DNA of 64,000 nucleotides from Janthinobacterium agaricidamnosum (GCF_003667705.1 NZ_CP033019.1:4588001-4652000), one strand, 5' to 3'. Positions 1 through 8,902 are shown, counted from the first letter of the stretch. Made by a program: numbers and translations. Notes: generated by a model not told the origin, from the sequence alone.

Positions 1-305
1 ATGGCCCAGGCCATGGCGCGCAGCCACTGGTCGCGCTCGCTGGTGCCGATGGCATACGGCAAGTGACGGGCGCGCAGGCGCGGGTGGCCGAATTTCTCGA
101 TATACAAATCCGGGCCGCCCATCCAGCCCGTCAGGAAGAAATACAGCTTGTCGCGCGAGCCGTCCGTCGAGGGCGGATGCATGACGCGGATGCCGGCGAA
201 CTCGGCTTCGAGTTCCATCAAGTCATAAAAACGGTCGACCATTTCACGCAGCACGGGGGCGCCGCCGATGGTCTCGTACAGGGTGGGGGCAGTGGTATCA
301 GTCAT
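1..305 (-). CDS. Group II truncated haemoglobin (C-terminus outside window)
   Basis: Small haem protein that binds O2 or NO; exact role here unknown. The first 101 residues are visible. The RARHLPYAIG stretch carries the likely proximal haem ligand His81, and the GGAPVLREMVDRFYDLM helix and Trp94 fit the group II (trHbO) family of about 130-140 residues. The start chosen gives MTDTTAPTLY; an in-frame ATG 9 nt upstream (314) is equally possible because neither has a clear ribosome site. It is divergent from the MFS gene at 438. The gene runs off the left edge, so its end cannot be judged. Confidence 0.85.
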   Translation of the reverse strand, partial: MTDTTAPTLYETIGGAPVLREMVDRFYDLMELEAEFAGIRVMHPPSTDGSRDKLYFFLTGWMGGPDLYIEKFGHPRLRARHLPYAIGTSERDQWLRAMAWA

Positions 306-437
306 GGCCGCCATGATAGCGCAAGCATCGGCGCTCCATGCAGCGCCAGCGCTCCCTGCCGCAATAAATGGCAATATACTTGACTACTCAAGCTTTTATC
401 AACTACCATGCAATTTTAAAACAGGAACAAGACGAAT

Positions 438-1706
438 ATGCCAACCGCCACCGACACTGATTTGCTGCGCAATACCAACTTCCGCTGGCTGCTGGGCGGC
501 GGACTCATCTCCATGCTGGGCGACCAGTTCAGCATGCTGGCCCTGCCCTGGCTGGTGCTGAGCCTGACGGGAGATAGCCTCAGCCTCGGCATCGCCGTGG
601 CCCTGATGGGGGCGCCGCGCGCCGTGCTCATCTTGCTGGGCGGCACCATCGCCGACCGTTATTCGCCCCGGCGCGTGCTGCTGCTGAGCAAATATGCGAA
701 CGCCGCCATCCTGCTGGCACTGGCGGGACTGCTGGTGCTGGACCTGGCCAGCCTGGCGCTCGCGTATGCGGCCGCGCTGGCGCTGGGCGTCGCGTCCGCC
801 TTCGGCATTCCGGCCGGCACGGCCATCCTGCCGCAAGCCGTGCCTGCACCTACGTTACAGAAAGCCAATGGCTTGCAGATGGGTGTGCGCCAGTTGTCCT
901 TGCTGGCCGGTCCGTTACTGGCGGCGCTCGTGCTGGGTGCCCACGGTAACGGGCAGCACACCTCCATGGCGGCGCTGGCCGCCGCCTTCGCCATCGATGC
1001 GCTGACGTTTGTGTTTTCCGCGTGGACCTTGCGCCAAGTCAAGCTACGGCCCCTGGCTGCGGCTGCGGCGCCGCAAGGCATGTGGCGCGACATGGCGGCG
1101 GGCCTGGCCATGGTGTGGCGCGACTTGCCCCTGCGCAGCTGTTATGCCTACTGGGCCGTGGTGGCATTCTTCGTCATGGGTCCGCTGCAAGTCGCCTTGC
1201 CCGTGCTGGCCAGCGAACGCCTGCACGGCGCCGCGGCGCTGGGCATGCTGATGGGCGCGCACGGCGCCGGCACCTTGGCCGGCATGCTGGCGTCCAGCCT
1301 GGGCAGCGCCTGGCTGCGCCGCCATTTCGGCGCCACCCTGCTGGCCGCCGACGCCGTCGTGGCTTGCCTGTTGATGGCGCTGGGACAAATCGGCGCGGCC
1401 TGGCACGGCGCGGCCCTGCTGGCCGTCACGGGAGTGCTGGGCGGCTATGTGCAGGTGGCCATCTTTACGTGGATACAGCAGCGCGTGGCGCCCGCCATGC
1501 TGGGCCGGGCGATGGCTGTGTTCATGGGCATCTTCCTGGGACTGGCGCCCCTGTCGGCGGCGGCCACGGGTGCGCTGCTGCGCCACGTGAGCGTTGGCGA
1601 GCTGTTCTGCGTCGGCGGCGCTCTGCTGCTGGCCGCCGCCATCGCCGCCGCCCTGTTCACGGATATTGCCCACATCGCAAGCACCGATTACGTCACCCAA
1701 GCTTAA
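438..1706 (+). CDS. MFS transporter (MFS_3 / EntS-like exporter)
   Basis: Inner-membrane major facilitator of 422 residues with about 12 hydrophobic segments, the usual length. The LLGGGLISMLGDQFSMLALP opening and the loop GGTIADRYSPRRVLLLS (A-motif between helices 2 and 3) fit the MFS_3 group that includes enterobactin exporter EntS and macrolide exporters. The substrate cannot be read from sequence. It is followed after 12 nt by a small GIY-YIG-like gene and then by a MarR regulator, so drug or metabolite export under MarR control is a reasonable inference. The start follows an AGGAACAAG ribosome-site-like stretch. Confidence 0.8.
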   Translation: MPTATDTDLLRNTNFRWLLGGGLISMLGDQFSMLALPWLVLSLTGDSLSLGIAVALMGAPRAVLILLGGTIADRYSPRRVLLLSKYANAAILLALAGLLVLDLASLALAYAAALALGVASAFGIPAGTAILPQAVPAPTLQKANGLQMGVRQLSLLAGPLLAALVLGAHGNGQHTSMAALAAAFAIDALTFVFSAWTLRQVKLRPLAAAAAPQGMWRDMAAGLAMVWRDLPLRSCYAYWAVVAFFVMGPLQVALPVLASERLHGAAALGMLMGAHGAGTLAGMLASSLGSAWLRRHFGATLLAADAVVACLLMALGQIGAAWHGAALLAVTGVLGGYVQVAIFTWIQQRVAPAMLGRAMAVFMGIFLGLAPLSAAATGALLRHVSVGELFCVGGALLLAAAIAAALFTDIAHIASTDYVTQA

Positions 1707-1718
1707 GGAAATCACAAC

Positions 1719-2066
1719 ATGGATAAAACACAGCAAGCAGCCTTGAAAGCAGCTTACCGGCAACAAGCGCCCGCGCTGGGCATCATCGCGCTGCGCCACC
1801 TGCCCAGCGGATGCACCCTGCTCGAACGCAGCCGCAACGCGCCCGGCGCGCTGAACCGCCACCGCTTCGAACTGAACCTGGGCAAGCACCGCAACGCCCG
1901 CCTGCAGGCGGACTGGCGGCGCGACGGTGCGGCGGCTTTCCGCTTCGACATCATCGACACCGTCGATCAATCCGCCGATCCCGCCTTCGATGCGGACGCC
2001 GAACTGGACGCCCTGCTGGCGCTGCACCAGGCGCAGCTGCTGGAACAGGGACAAGCACGCTATTGA
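1719..2066 (+). CDS. Small GIY-YIG nuclease-like protein
   Basis: A 115-residue protein resembling the short proteobacterial proteins annotated as GIY-YIG nuclease family. The order of elements matches: an N-terminal KAAYRQQAPALGIIALRH strand, a GCTLLERSRN segment where the family has a glycine/serine-rich turn, then the conserved LGKHRNARLQADWRRDG and AAFRFDIIDTV blocks. The GIY and YIG tyrosines are not recognisable (GII and LLE), so nuclease activity is doubtful. It starts 12 nt after the MFS stop and is probably co-transcribed with it. Function unknown. Confidence 0.6.
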   Translation: MDKTQQAALKAAYRQQAPALGIIALRHLPSGCTLLERSRNAPGALNRHRFELNLGKHRNARLQADWRRDGAAAFRFDIIDTVDQSADPAFDADAELDALLALHQAQLLEQGQARY

Positions 2067-2123
2067 GCGGCCATGCTTTACACTTGCGCACTCACGCACT
2101 GCGCAGCAAATGAAAAGGATGTC

Positions 2124-2591
2124 ATGACCGAACACACTCTCCCGATGCCGGACGGCGGCGGCGCGCTGGACTTTTGCCTGCGCCTGGCGCGCGCCCAGGC
2201 GCTCATCGTGCGCCGCTTCGACAGCATCCTGGGCAATCTGCACGGCCTGAGCTTCAGCGATTACCAATTGCTGTACCACTTGCAGCGGGCGCCCGGCGGA
2301 CGCCTGCGCCGCATCGACCTGGCCGAGCGCCTGGCGCTGACGGCATCCGGCATCACGCGCTCGCTGATGCCGCTGGAAAAAATCGGCCTGGTGGCGCGCC
2401 AGGCCGATGCACGCGATGCGCGCGTCGGCTACGCCGCCATCACCGAGGCGGGACTGGCATTGCTGGCGCACGCGAATACGACGGCGCAGGCGCTGGGACA
2501 GGAATTGCTGGGCAATGCCAGCGCGGACCAGCTGGCGCCCCTGTCCATGCTGCTGGGCACGATCGCCGGCAACCAGCCCGCCAACGGCTGA
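2124..2591 (+). CDS. MarR-family transcriptional regulator
   Basis: DNA-binding winged-helix repressor or activator of 155 residues. The core LRRIDLAERLALTASGITRS is the helix-turn-helix, followed by LMPLEKIGLVARQADARDAR, the MarR wing with its conserved DxRDxR-like end. I start at ATG 2124 because AAAAGGAT lies just upstream; an in-frame ATG at 2073 would add 17 poorly conserved residues. It is convergent with jqsA, with only 6 nt between the stop codons. The likely target is the MFS exporter two genes upstream, but this is inference. Confidence 0.85.
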   Translation: MTEHTLPMPDGGGALDFCLRLARAQALIVRRFDSILGNLHGLSFSDYQLLYHLQRAPGGRLRRIDLAERLALTASGITRSLMPLEKIGLVARQADARDARVGYAAITEAGLALLAHANTTAQALGQELLGNASADQLAPLSMLLGTIAGNQPANG

Positions 2592-2597
2592 CGCGCG

Positions 2598-3842
2598 CTA
2601 CACCAGCGCCAGCTTGCGCAGGCGCCGCGTCGAGGGCCAGCGCGCCATGCCCGTCTCGTCGCGGATGGCGGCGCAGGCGGCCAGCACTCTTGCGCACTCG
2701 TCCTCGCGCAAACCCGCATTCAGGGTCAGGCGCACCAGCGAACGGTTCTTCGGCGTGGCTGGCGCACAGAAGACGGCGCCGTAGATGCCGTGCCGTTCCA
2801 GCGCCTTGCGCAGGATCAAGGTATCGGGTTCGCTGCCCGCTTCCAGCGCGATGATCTGCTCGGTGCCGTCGCTGACGTTGTAGCCGAGATCCGTCAACCC
2901 CTGGCGCAGCTGCACGCTGTGGCGGTGCAGCGCGGCGCGGCGGCCATCGGCGGCGCGGATGAAGTCGAGCGCCGCATCGAACCACGCCAGCTCGTGTTCG
3001 AGCAGGCAGGAACTGAAGATGGCTGGCCGCGAAGCGGACAAAAAATATCCCTTAAAACGGGCCGAACAGGTAATCAGCCCGGCCCGGCCCGCGAACGCCT
3101 TGGCCAGCGACGCCGTGCGGAAATGCACGCGCTCGGCCAGGCCCAGCTCCGCCACCAGCCCCGCGCCCTGCGGGCCGTGCGTGCCCAGCGAGTGCGACTC
3201 GTCGACGATCAGCATGCTGCCGCTGCGTTCGGCAATTTCCACCATGTCCAGCAGCGGCGCCACGCTGCCGTTGGTGCTGTACAGCGCATCGACGATGATG
3301 ATGCCGGGGCCATGCTTGTCGAGCTGGCGCTGCAGGTGGGCGCCATCGTTGTGCAGGAAGGCGACGGGCACGGCTTGCGCCGATTGCACGCCTTCCCACA
3401 ACGACGCATGCGCCTGCATGTCCAGATACACGGGAATGCCAGGTCCGGCCAGGCTTTGCAGCAAGCCCACGTTGGCGGCCCAGCCCGACTGCGCCAGCAC
3501 GCACGCCTCGCTGCCGAGAAAATCCGCCAGCTTGTGTTCCAGCCGGTGCTGGCGGCTGCCTTCCTGCAGGAACACGGACGACATCAGCATGGCGCCGCCG
3601 CCCTGCAAGACGCGCGCCTGGGCCGCCAGCAGCGCCGCCTCGCCGGCGATGTTCAGGTAATCATTACCTGCCAGCATGACCGCACCGGCCGGCACGGCTT
3701 GCCATTCATGCAGGTGTTCGCCGCCGAGCAGCTTCTCGATGCGCTCGACATAGTGCTCATCCATGCGCGCGCGCACGAAGGCGGGCATCCGTTGCTCGGC
3801 ATGGATGGCGCGGGACGACAGAGGGGAAAGGGCGTGTGACAT
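2598..3842 (-). CDS. jqsA: Alpha-hydroxyketone autoinducer synthase (CqsA/LqsA/JqsA family)
   Basis: PLP-dependent acyl-CoA transferase of the alpha-oxoamine synthase fold that makes an alpha-hydroxyketone signal (CAI-1 in Vibrio, LAI-1 in Legionella, JAI-1 in Janthinobacterium). It has 414 residues. The PLP site is visible as VDESHSLGTHG (Asp214, His217) and TASLAKAFAGRAG (Schiff-base Lys248). AGNDYLN near residue 60 and SSVFLQEGSRQHRLE near 90 are typical of CqsA rather than BioF or KBL, and no biotin or threonine-degradation genes are nearby. An AGGAG sits 5 nt before the ATG. The kinase and regulator genes that would sense the product lie divergently upstream. The product's chain length cannot be predicted. 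Confidence 0.93.
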   Translation of the reverse strand: MSHALSPLSSRAIHAEQRMPAFVRARMDEHYVERIEKLLGGEHLHEWQAVPAGAVMLAGNDYLNIAGEAALLAAQARVLQGGGAMLMSSVFLQEGSRQHRLEHKLADFLGSEACVLAQSGWAANVGLLQSLAGPGIPVYLDMQAHASLWEGVQSAQAVPVAFLHNDGAHLQRQLDKHGPGIIIVDALYSTNGSVAPLLDMVEIAERSGSMLIVDESHSLGTHGPQGAGLVAELGLAERVHFRTASLAKAFAGRAGLITCSARFKGYFLSASRPAIFSSCLLEHELAWFDAALDFIRAADGRRAALHRHSVQLRQGLTDLGYNVSDGTEQIIALEAGSEPDTLILRKALERHGIYGAVFCAPATPKNRSLVRLTLNAGLREDECARVLAACAAIRDETGMARWPSTRRLRKLALV

Positions 3843-3910
3843 AGGGACTCCTGATTGGTTGCGGTGGGAACTACCGCGTCCAACATGCGCGAGTCATCCG
3901 GCAAGAGTTT

Positions 3911-3950
3911 GATACAGCTCAACAGTTGTGCCGATATTGTGCTGATACAG
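3911..3950 (+). promoter_or_regulatory. Tandem 11-bp repeats in the jqsA-jqsS intergenic region
   Basis: Two adjacent copies TTGTGCCGATA (3926-3936) and TTGTGCTGATA (3937-3947) differ at one base. The block is also bracketed by GATACAG at 3911-3917 and 3944-3950, and it contains the palindrome CAACAGTTG (3922-3930, approx.). It lies between the divergent jqsA and jqsS starts and is poorer in GC than the genes, so it is the natural place for a shared control site. No regulator can be named. Confidence 0.45.
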
Positions 3951-4007
3951 AGGGAACCCGCCGATCATGTTGCATTGATAAGCCTCAACGAACACGCCCC
4001 CCTGATC

Positions 4008-5327
4008 ATGATGCATGCGCAGTCCCCTTCCGGAAAACGGTGGCAAGGCAAGCTGCTCCAGCCTTTCCTGCATTTCCACGACGCCATCGAACACACGCCC
4101 GTGCGGCGTGCGCAGGTGCGCACCCTGGCGCTCATCGGTGCACTGGGCATGCCCCTGTACTACGCGCTGTGGCATTACTTCTTTCCGCAAGAATACGAAT
4201 CGCCGCTGCTGCGCACGGTGGCGGCGCTGCTGTTCCTGCCCGCGCTGTGGCCCGGCCGCTTCAGCAATACCTGGTTCAGCGTCTACCTGTTCCTGGGGCT
4301 GACCTTCGAACTGCCGTTTTTCTTTACATATATGTTCCTGATGAACCACGCCTCGACGCTGTGGATGCATTCACTGCTGGTGGCGCTGGTCGTGCTGTTT
4401 CACTTCGATACGCGCATCGCCGTGCTGGCCTACCTGGGCGGCACCCTGCTGGCTTGCCTGGCGTTTGCCGTGGCCGGCGATCCCGCCTTCCTGCTCAGCC
4501 GCGACGTCTTGCAGCAATTGCCCGTGCACTGGTTCACGATTGCCGTGCTGTCCGTCGTCAAGGTGGGCCGCAACGTGGGCGCGCAGGAGAAACTGGCCGG
4601 GCTGGCGGCCGGCCTGGGCAGCGTGGCGCACGAATTGCGCACGCCCCTCGTCAGCGTCGAGGCAAACGTGCGCGGCCTGCAGCGCGGCCTGCAGCAAAAC
4701 CTGCAAGGGCAGCCGCCGGACGAGGCCAGCCGGGAAGCGCTGGCGCGCATCCAGTTCGAAGTGCGCCATATGCACCACATGATCGATCTGTTCCTGCTCA
4801 GCGCCAGCGCCGTCAACCGCAAGCTCGAAGCCAACGAGGCGGTGGCCATGCACGACAGCGTGACGGCCGTGCTGCGCCGCTACCCATTTACCAGCACGGC
4901 CCAGCGCGACATCGTCAAGGTCGACGTGCGCGCCGATTTCACGTTTCCCGGCCAGTCCGAGCTGTGCGTGGTCATCCTGCTGAACCTGCTGCGCAATGCC
5001 TTGAAAAGCATCCACCGCGCCGGCAAGGGAAGAGTGCGCATCATCATCGATGGCGCCCATCCCGTGCCGCGCCTGCTGTTCATCGATACGGGCTGCGGCA
5101 TCGCGGCCAGCCGCTTGCCGCTGATCTTCGACCGCTTCTATTCGTATCCCTCGCATAACGGCAGCGGCATCGGCCTGGCCCTGTGCCGGCAAATCATGCA
5201 AGCCTGGCAGGCGCGCATCCGCTGCGTCGCGCGCGAAGGCGCCTACGCCATCTTCGTGCTGGAATTTCCCCAGCCCCTGCCCGTGCCCACGCACAACCGT
5301 TTTCCATCCATCCACCGCGCGAGGTGA
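4008..5327 (+). CDS. jqsS: Sensor histidine kinase of the alpha-hydroxyketone quorum-sensing system (LqsS/JqsS-like)
   Basis: Membrane histidine kinase of about 439 residues, the presumed receptor for the JqsA product. About six hydrophobic segments occupy residues 38-185 with short loops and no large periplasmic domain, as in CqsS and LqsS. The phospho-acceptor is His208 in GSVAHELRTPLVSVEANVRG. The N box (LLNLLRNALKSI), G1 box (FIDTGCGI) and G2 box (NGSGIGLALC) are intact. I prefer ATG 4008 because the stretch before it looks like a promoter region, but in-frame starts at 3855 (TTG) and 3885 (ATG) exist, so the N-terminus is uncertain. The response regulator follows after 3 nt. Confidence 0.9.
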   Translation: MMHAQSPSGKRWQGKLLQPFLHFHDAIEHTPVRRAQVRTLALIGALGMPLYYALWHYFFPQEYESPLLRTVAALLFLPALWPGRFSNTWFSVYLFLGLTFELPFFFTYMFLMNHASTLWMHSLLVALVVLFHFDTRIAVLAYLGGTLLACLAFAVAGDPAFLLSRDVLQQLPVHWFTIAVLSVVKVGRNVGAQEKLAGLAAGLGSVAHELRTPLVSVEANVRGLQRGLQQNLQGQPPDEASREALARIQFEVRHMHHMIDLFLLSASAVNRKLEANEAVAMHDSVTAVLRRYPFTSTAQRDIVKVDVRADFTFPGQSELCVVILLNLLRNALKSIHRAGKGRVRIIIDGAHPVPRLLFIDTGCGIAASRLPLIFDRFYSYPSHNGSGIGLALCRQIMQAWQARIRCVAREGAYAIFVLEFPQPLPVPTHNRFPSIHRAR

Positions 5328-5330
5328 CGC

Positions 5331-6338
5331 ATGCAACTGCCCGTCTACACCCATCCGACCCTGACCGTATTGATCGACGACAGCGATTCCTTCCTGAAAA
5401 GCCTGGCGTTCCAGCTCGATCCCGGCCTGGCGCGCAAGACTTTCCACGACACGAGCAGCGCGCTGCACTGGCTGCGCCAGAGTACGCAGCCGGGCGAGAC
5501 GCCGCTGCACGTCAATTTCGACACGCAAAACCTGCCGCCCGACCAGTGCAACGTGGCGCTCGACATCGAACGCATCTGGCGCATCAGCGGCCAGGCGCAG
5601 CGCTTTGCCGTGCCGTCCGTGCTGGTGGTCGATTATTCGATGCCGCAGATGAATGGCCTGGAATTCTGCCAGGCCGTGCGCGACTTGCCGTGCAAGAAGA
5701 TTCTATTTACGGGCGCGGCCGATGAAAAGGTGGCCGTGACGGCCTTCAACCGGGGCTTGATCGACCGCTACATCAAGAAGAGCGACGACGATGCGCTCGA
5801 CATCCTGGAACAGGAAATCGTTGCCCTGCAGCGCGAATTCTTTCTGCAGCAATCGGAAACCGTGCGCGATCTGCTGATGCTGCACGACTACAGTTTCCTG
5901 CAAGACGAGGCGCTGGCCGCCGTCGTGCACGAGCTGTGCCAGCGCCACGGCTTCGTCGAGTTTTATATTTTCCCCAATCCCAGCGGCATCCTGTTCTTCA
6001 CGCGCGACGGCCACGCCAAGCTGATGATCATCGAGACGGAACGCAGCCTGCACACGCAGTATGAAATGGCGCGCGACAGCGACGCGCCCGATTCATTGCT
6101 GCAGGCCCTGCTGGAAATGCGCGTGATTCCCTACTTTTCCGATGCCAACAGCGACGGCATGTACGCGGCGCAGATAGGCGAGAACTGGTTTCGCTACTGC
6201 GCCGCGCCCACCATCTGCCTGGGCGGCGTGACGTATTTCTGGGCCCTGTTCGACGTGCCGACGCACCAGCTGGGGCAGCCGGTGATGTCCTACGCGCAAT
6301 TTCTGCGCGCAGGCGCGGGCGACGGCGTCATTGTTTAG
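5331..6338 (+). CDS. jqsR: Response regulator of the alpha-hydroxyketone quorum-sensing system (LqsR/JqsR-like)
   Basis: Cytoplasmic regulator of 335 residues. The receiver domain has the acidic pair Asp16-Asp17, phospho-acceptor Asp101 in VLVVDYSMPQMNGLEF, and Lys149/150 in DRYIKK. An insertion of roughly 60 residues separates the acidic pair from Asp101, a feature of LqsR-type receivers. The C-terminal half (residues about 160-335) has no recognisable helix-turn-helix, again like LqsR, so how it changes gene expression is not evident. It is in an operon with jqsS and overlaps the convergent permease gene by 4 nt at their stops. Confidence 0.9.
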   Translation: MQLPVYTHPTLTVLIDDSDSFLKSLAFQLDPGLARKTFHDTSSALHWLRQSTQPGETPLHVNFDTQNLPPDQCNVALDIERIWRISGQAQRFAVPSVLVVDYSMPQMNGLEFCQAVRDLPCKKILFTGAADEKVAVTAFNRGLIDRYIKKSDDDALDILEQEIVALQREFFLQQSETVRDLLMLHDYSFLQDEALAAVVHELCQRHGFVEFYIFPNPSGILFFTRDGHAKLMIIETERSLHTQYEMARDSDAPDSLLQALLEMRVIPYFSDANSDGMYAAQIGENWFRYCAAPTICLGGVTYFWALFDVPTHQLGQPVMSYAQFLRAGAGDGVIV

Positions 6339-8866
6339 CCTTCCCTTAAGGTCTGCAGCGGCGGATGTTTCAAGACATTGCGCAAACCCAGCCAGCCGCC
6401 GGCGATCGCGCACAGGGCGCCGGCCAGCAGGCCGAAGGCCCACACGCCCGGCGCGAAGCTCCAGGCGAACTTGAACTGGTACGTCGCCAGGGCCCAGCCC
6501 ATGGCCGCCGCGCCCGATGCGGCCAGCAGGCCGGCCAGCGCGCCGACGAGGGAAAACTCGATCAGCTGCGCCTGTGCCAGCTGGCGCCGCGTGGCGCCCA
6601 AGGCGCGCAGCAGTCCCGCTTCGCGCGTGCGCTCGTCCTGCGAGCCCATCAAGGCCGCATACAGCACCAGCAAGCCCGAGGCCAAGGTAAAGGCAAACAG
6701 GAATTCGACGGCCGTCACCACCTGGTCCAGCACGCCCTGGATTTGTTTCAGCACGCCGCCCACGTCGACCACCGTCAAATTCGGATAGTCGCGCAGCAGG
6801 GCGTTGCCCAAGTCCGCCTGCGCAGGCGGCAGGTGGAAGGCCGTGATCCACGTCTGCGGCGTGTCCGCCATGGCGGCCGGATTGATGATGACAAAGAAAT
6901 TGACGCGCATCGAGCCCCATTCCAGCTTGCGCAAGCTGGTAATGGCCGCTTCGACGCTCTGACCGGCAATGTCGAAGCGCAGCTTGTCGCCCAGCTTCAG
7001 CTTCAATGTCTTGGCGATGCCCTCCTCCACCGACGCTTCCGCCGGCGCGCCGGGCTTGTCGCTGAACCACTTGCCGGCCACGAGCTTGTTTTCTTCCTGC
7101 ATGGCGGCCATCGTCGACAGATTGAATTCGCGGTCGGCCAGGCCCTTGGCGCGGTCGTCCTCGTACGTGGCTTCCGTGATGGCGTTGCCGTTCACGGCCA
7201 CCAGGCGCCCGCGTATCATCGGATACAAAGGCGCATTGGCCACGCCCGCCTGCGCCAGGCGCGCGGCGATCGGGTCCTTCTGCTCGGGCAGGATATTGAT
7301 CATGAAACGGTTCGGCGCATCGGGCGGCGTGGCGTGGCGCCAGGCCACCATCAGGTCGCCGCGCACCACGGTCAGCAGCAGCAAGGCCATCAGGCCCAGG
7401 GCCAGCGACACCACCTGGATGACGGTGGCGCCCGGGCGGCGCTGCAATGACGTGACGGCAAAGCGCCAGCCCTGATGCTTGAAGGCGCCGCGCAGGCTTT
7501 TCAGCGACTTGATGCCCAGCCAGCCGGCCAGGGCGAACAGGGCGAAGCCTCCCAGAAAACCGGCCGCCGTCAGCAAGGCCAGTTTCACGTCGCCCGCCTG
7601 CCACAACAGCAGCACGACGAAGGCGGCAATGCCGAGGCCGTAGGTGGCCAGGGCCAGCGCCTGCGGTGGCTCCTGTTCGCGGCGGATCACCCGGTTATGC
7701 GGCACATTGCGCAACTGCAAAATCGGCGGCAGGGCAAAGCCCAGCAACAGCAGCATGCCGGTTGCCACGCCCTGCAGCGCGGGCAGCAGGGACACGGGCG
7801 GCAAGTCGCTCTGCACGAGCTTGCCCAACAGCTCCAGCAGCACCAGGTGGCCGCCGAAGCCCACCATCACGCCGATCACGCTGCCCACCAGGCCCACCAA
7901 TAAAAATTCGATCACGTACATGGCCGTGACCTGGTTTTGCGTCAGGCCCAGGCAGCGCAGCATGGCGCAGGCGTCGAGGTGCCGCAGCATGAATCGGCGC
8001 GCCGCCATGGCCACGGCGACGGCCGCCAGCATGGCCGACAGCAGGCCGACGAGGGACAGAAAACGGTCGGCGCGGTCCAGGGTCGATTGCATCTGCGGGC
8101 TGCCCGATTCCAGCGATTCGATGCGCACGCCTTTGATGGACTGCGCCTTGATCTGGCTCTCCAGCGAGGTTTGATATTGCGCAAGCTCGGCCGCCTTGGC
8201 GGGCGGCGCCGACAGCAGCAGCCGGTACGACACGCGCGAGCCGTTCTGCACCAGCGCCGTGGCGGCCAAGTCGCTCAAGGGCAGCATCACCCTCGGGGCG
8301 AAATTGAGGAACGATGCGCCGCGGTCCGGTTCGCTGGCGATCAGTTGCGTGACGGTAAAGGCCTTGTCGCCCAGGGTCAGGGTGTCGCCCAGCTTCGCGT
8401 TCAGGCTGGACAGGATAGCCGCATCGACCCACACGGTGCCGGGCGCAGGCACCTGGCTGGTCGCCTGGCCCACGGCATCCTGCGCTTCGCTGGCGTTGGT
8501 CGTGATTTTCAGCTTGCCGCGCTGCGGGTAGCCGGGCGAGACGGCCTTGATGGACGCCAGTTGCGACAGCGATCGCTCGCCCTCGCCCGCCTGCGCCATG
8601 CTGGGGAACGTCACCGTGTCGGCCAGGATAAAACCGCGCTTCTGCGCTTCGGCGCGCCAGGCCGCATTGACGGGCTGGTCGGCGCTGATGACGAGGTCGG
8701 CCCCCAGCAGCTGGTGCGCGTCGCGGTTCAGGCCCGCGCGCAGGCGGTCGACGAAGAAGCCGACGGCCGACAGGGCCGCCACGGCGACGATCAGCGCGAC
8801 GAGCAGGAAACGCAGTTGCCCGGCGCGCCAGTCGCGGCCGGTCATTTTCAGGGAGAGGCGGAACAT
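6335..8866 (-). CDS. FtsX-family ABC transporter permease (YbbP-like)
   Basis: Large inner-membrane permease of 843 residues. One N-terminal membrane helix (about residues 20-42) is followed by a long periplasmic MacB-type domain, then repeated FtsX cores with four-helix bundles near residues 260-430 and 480-510, and a final set near 715-835. This double-FtsX plan matches YbbP-type permeases, which pair with a LolD-like ATPase and are often encoded beside a TesA-like thioesterase. No ATPase gene is adjacent here, so the partner must be encoded elsewhere. Adenosine deaminase lies 36 nt upstream on the same strand. Confidence 0.85.
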   Translation of the reverse strand: MFRLSLKMTGRDWRAGQLRFLLVALIVAVAALSAVGFFVDRLRAGLNRDAHQLLGADLVISADQPVNAAWRAEAQKRGFILADTVTFPSMAQAGEGERSLSQLASIKAVSPGYPQRGKLKITTNASEAQDAVGQATSQVPAPGTVWVDAAILSSLNAKLGDTLTLGDKAFTVTQLIASEPDRGASFLNFAPRVMLPLSDLAATALVQNGSRVSYRLLLSAPPAKAAELAQYQTSLESQIKAQSIKGVRIESLESGSPQMQSTLDRADRFLSLVGLLSAMLAAVAVAMAARRFMLRHLDACAMLRCLGLTQNQVTAMYVIEFLLVGLVGSVIGVMVGFGGHLVLLELLGKLVQSDLPPVSLLPALQGVATGMLLLLGFALPPILQLRNVPHNRVIRREQEPPQALALATYGLGIAAFVVLLLWQAGDVKLALLTAAGFLGGFALFALAGWLGIKSLKSLRGAFKHQGWRFAVTSLQRRPGATVIQVVSLALGLMALLLLTVVRGDLMVAWRHATPPDAPNRFMINILPEQKDPIAARLAQAGVANAPLYPMIRGRLVAVNGNAITEATYEDDRAKGLADREFNLSTMAAMQEENKLVAGKWFSDKPGAPAEASVEEGIAKTLKLKLGDKLRFDIAGQSVEAAITSLRKLEWGSMRVNFFVIINPAAMADTPQTWITAFHLPPAQADLGNALLRDYPNLTVVDVGGVLKQIQGVLDQVVTAVEFLFAFTLASGLLVLYAALMGSQDERTREAGLLRALGATRRQLAQAQLIEFSLVGALAGLLAASGAAAMGWALATYQFKFAWSFAPGVWAFGLLAGALCAIAGGWLGLRNVLKHPPLQTLREG

Positions 8867-8902
8867 GGGCGGCGGGTCTTTATGCGAGTTGGTTGTGATG
8901 CG

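Noticed and set aside
2598..3842. BioF or 2-amino-3-ketobutyrate CoA ligase
   Set aside because: Same fold, but the sequence motifs and the adjacent LqsS/LqsR-type genes fit the autoinducer synthase; no biotin or threonine genes are present.
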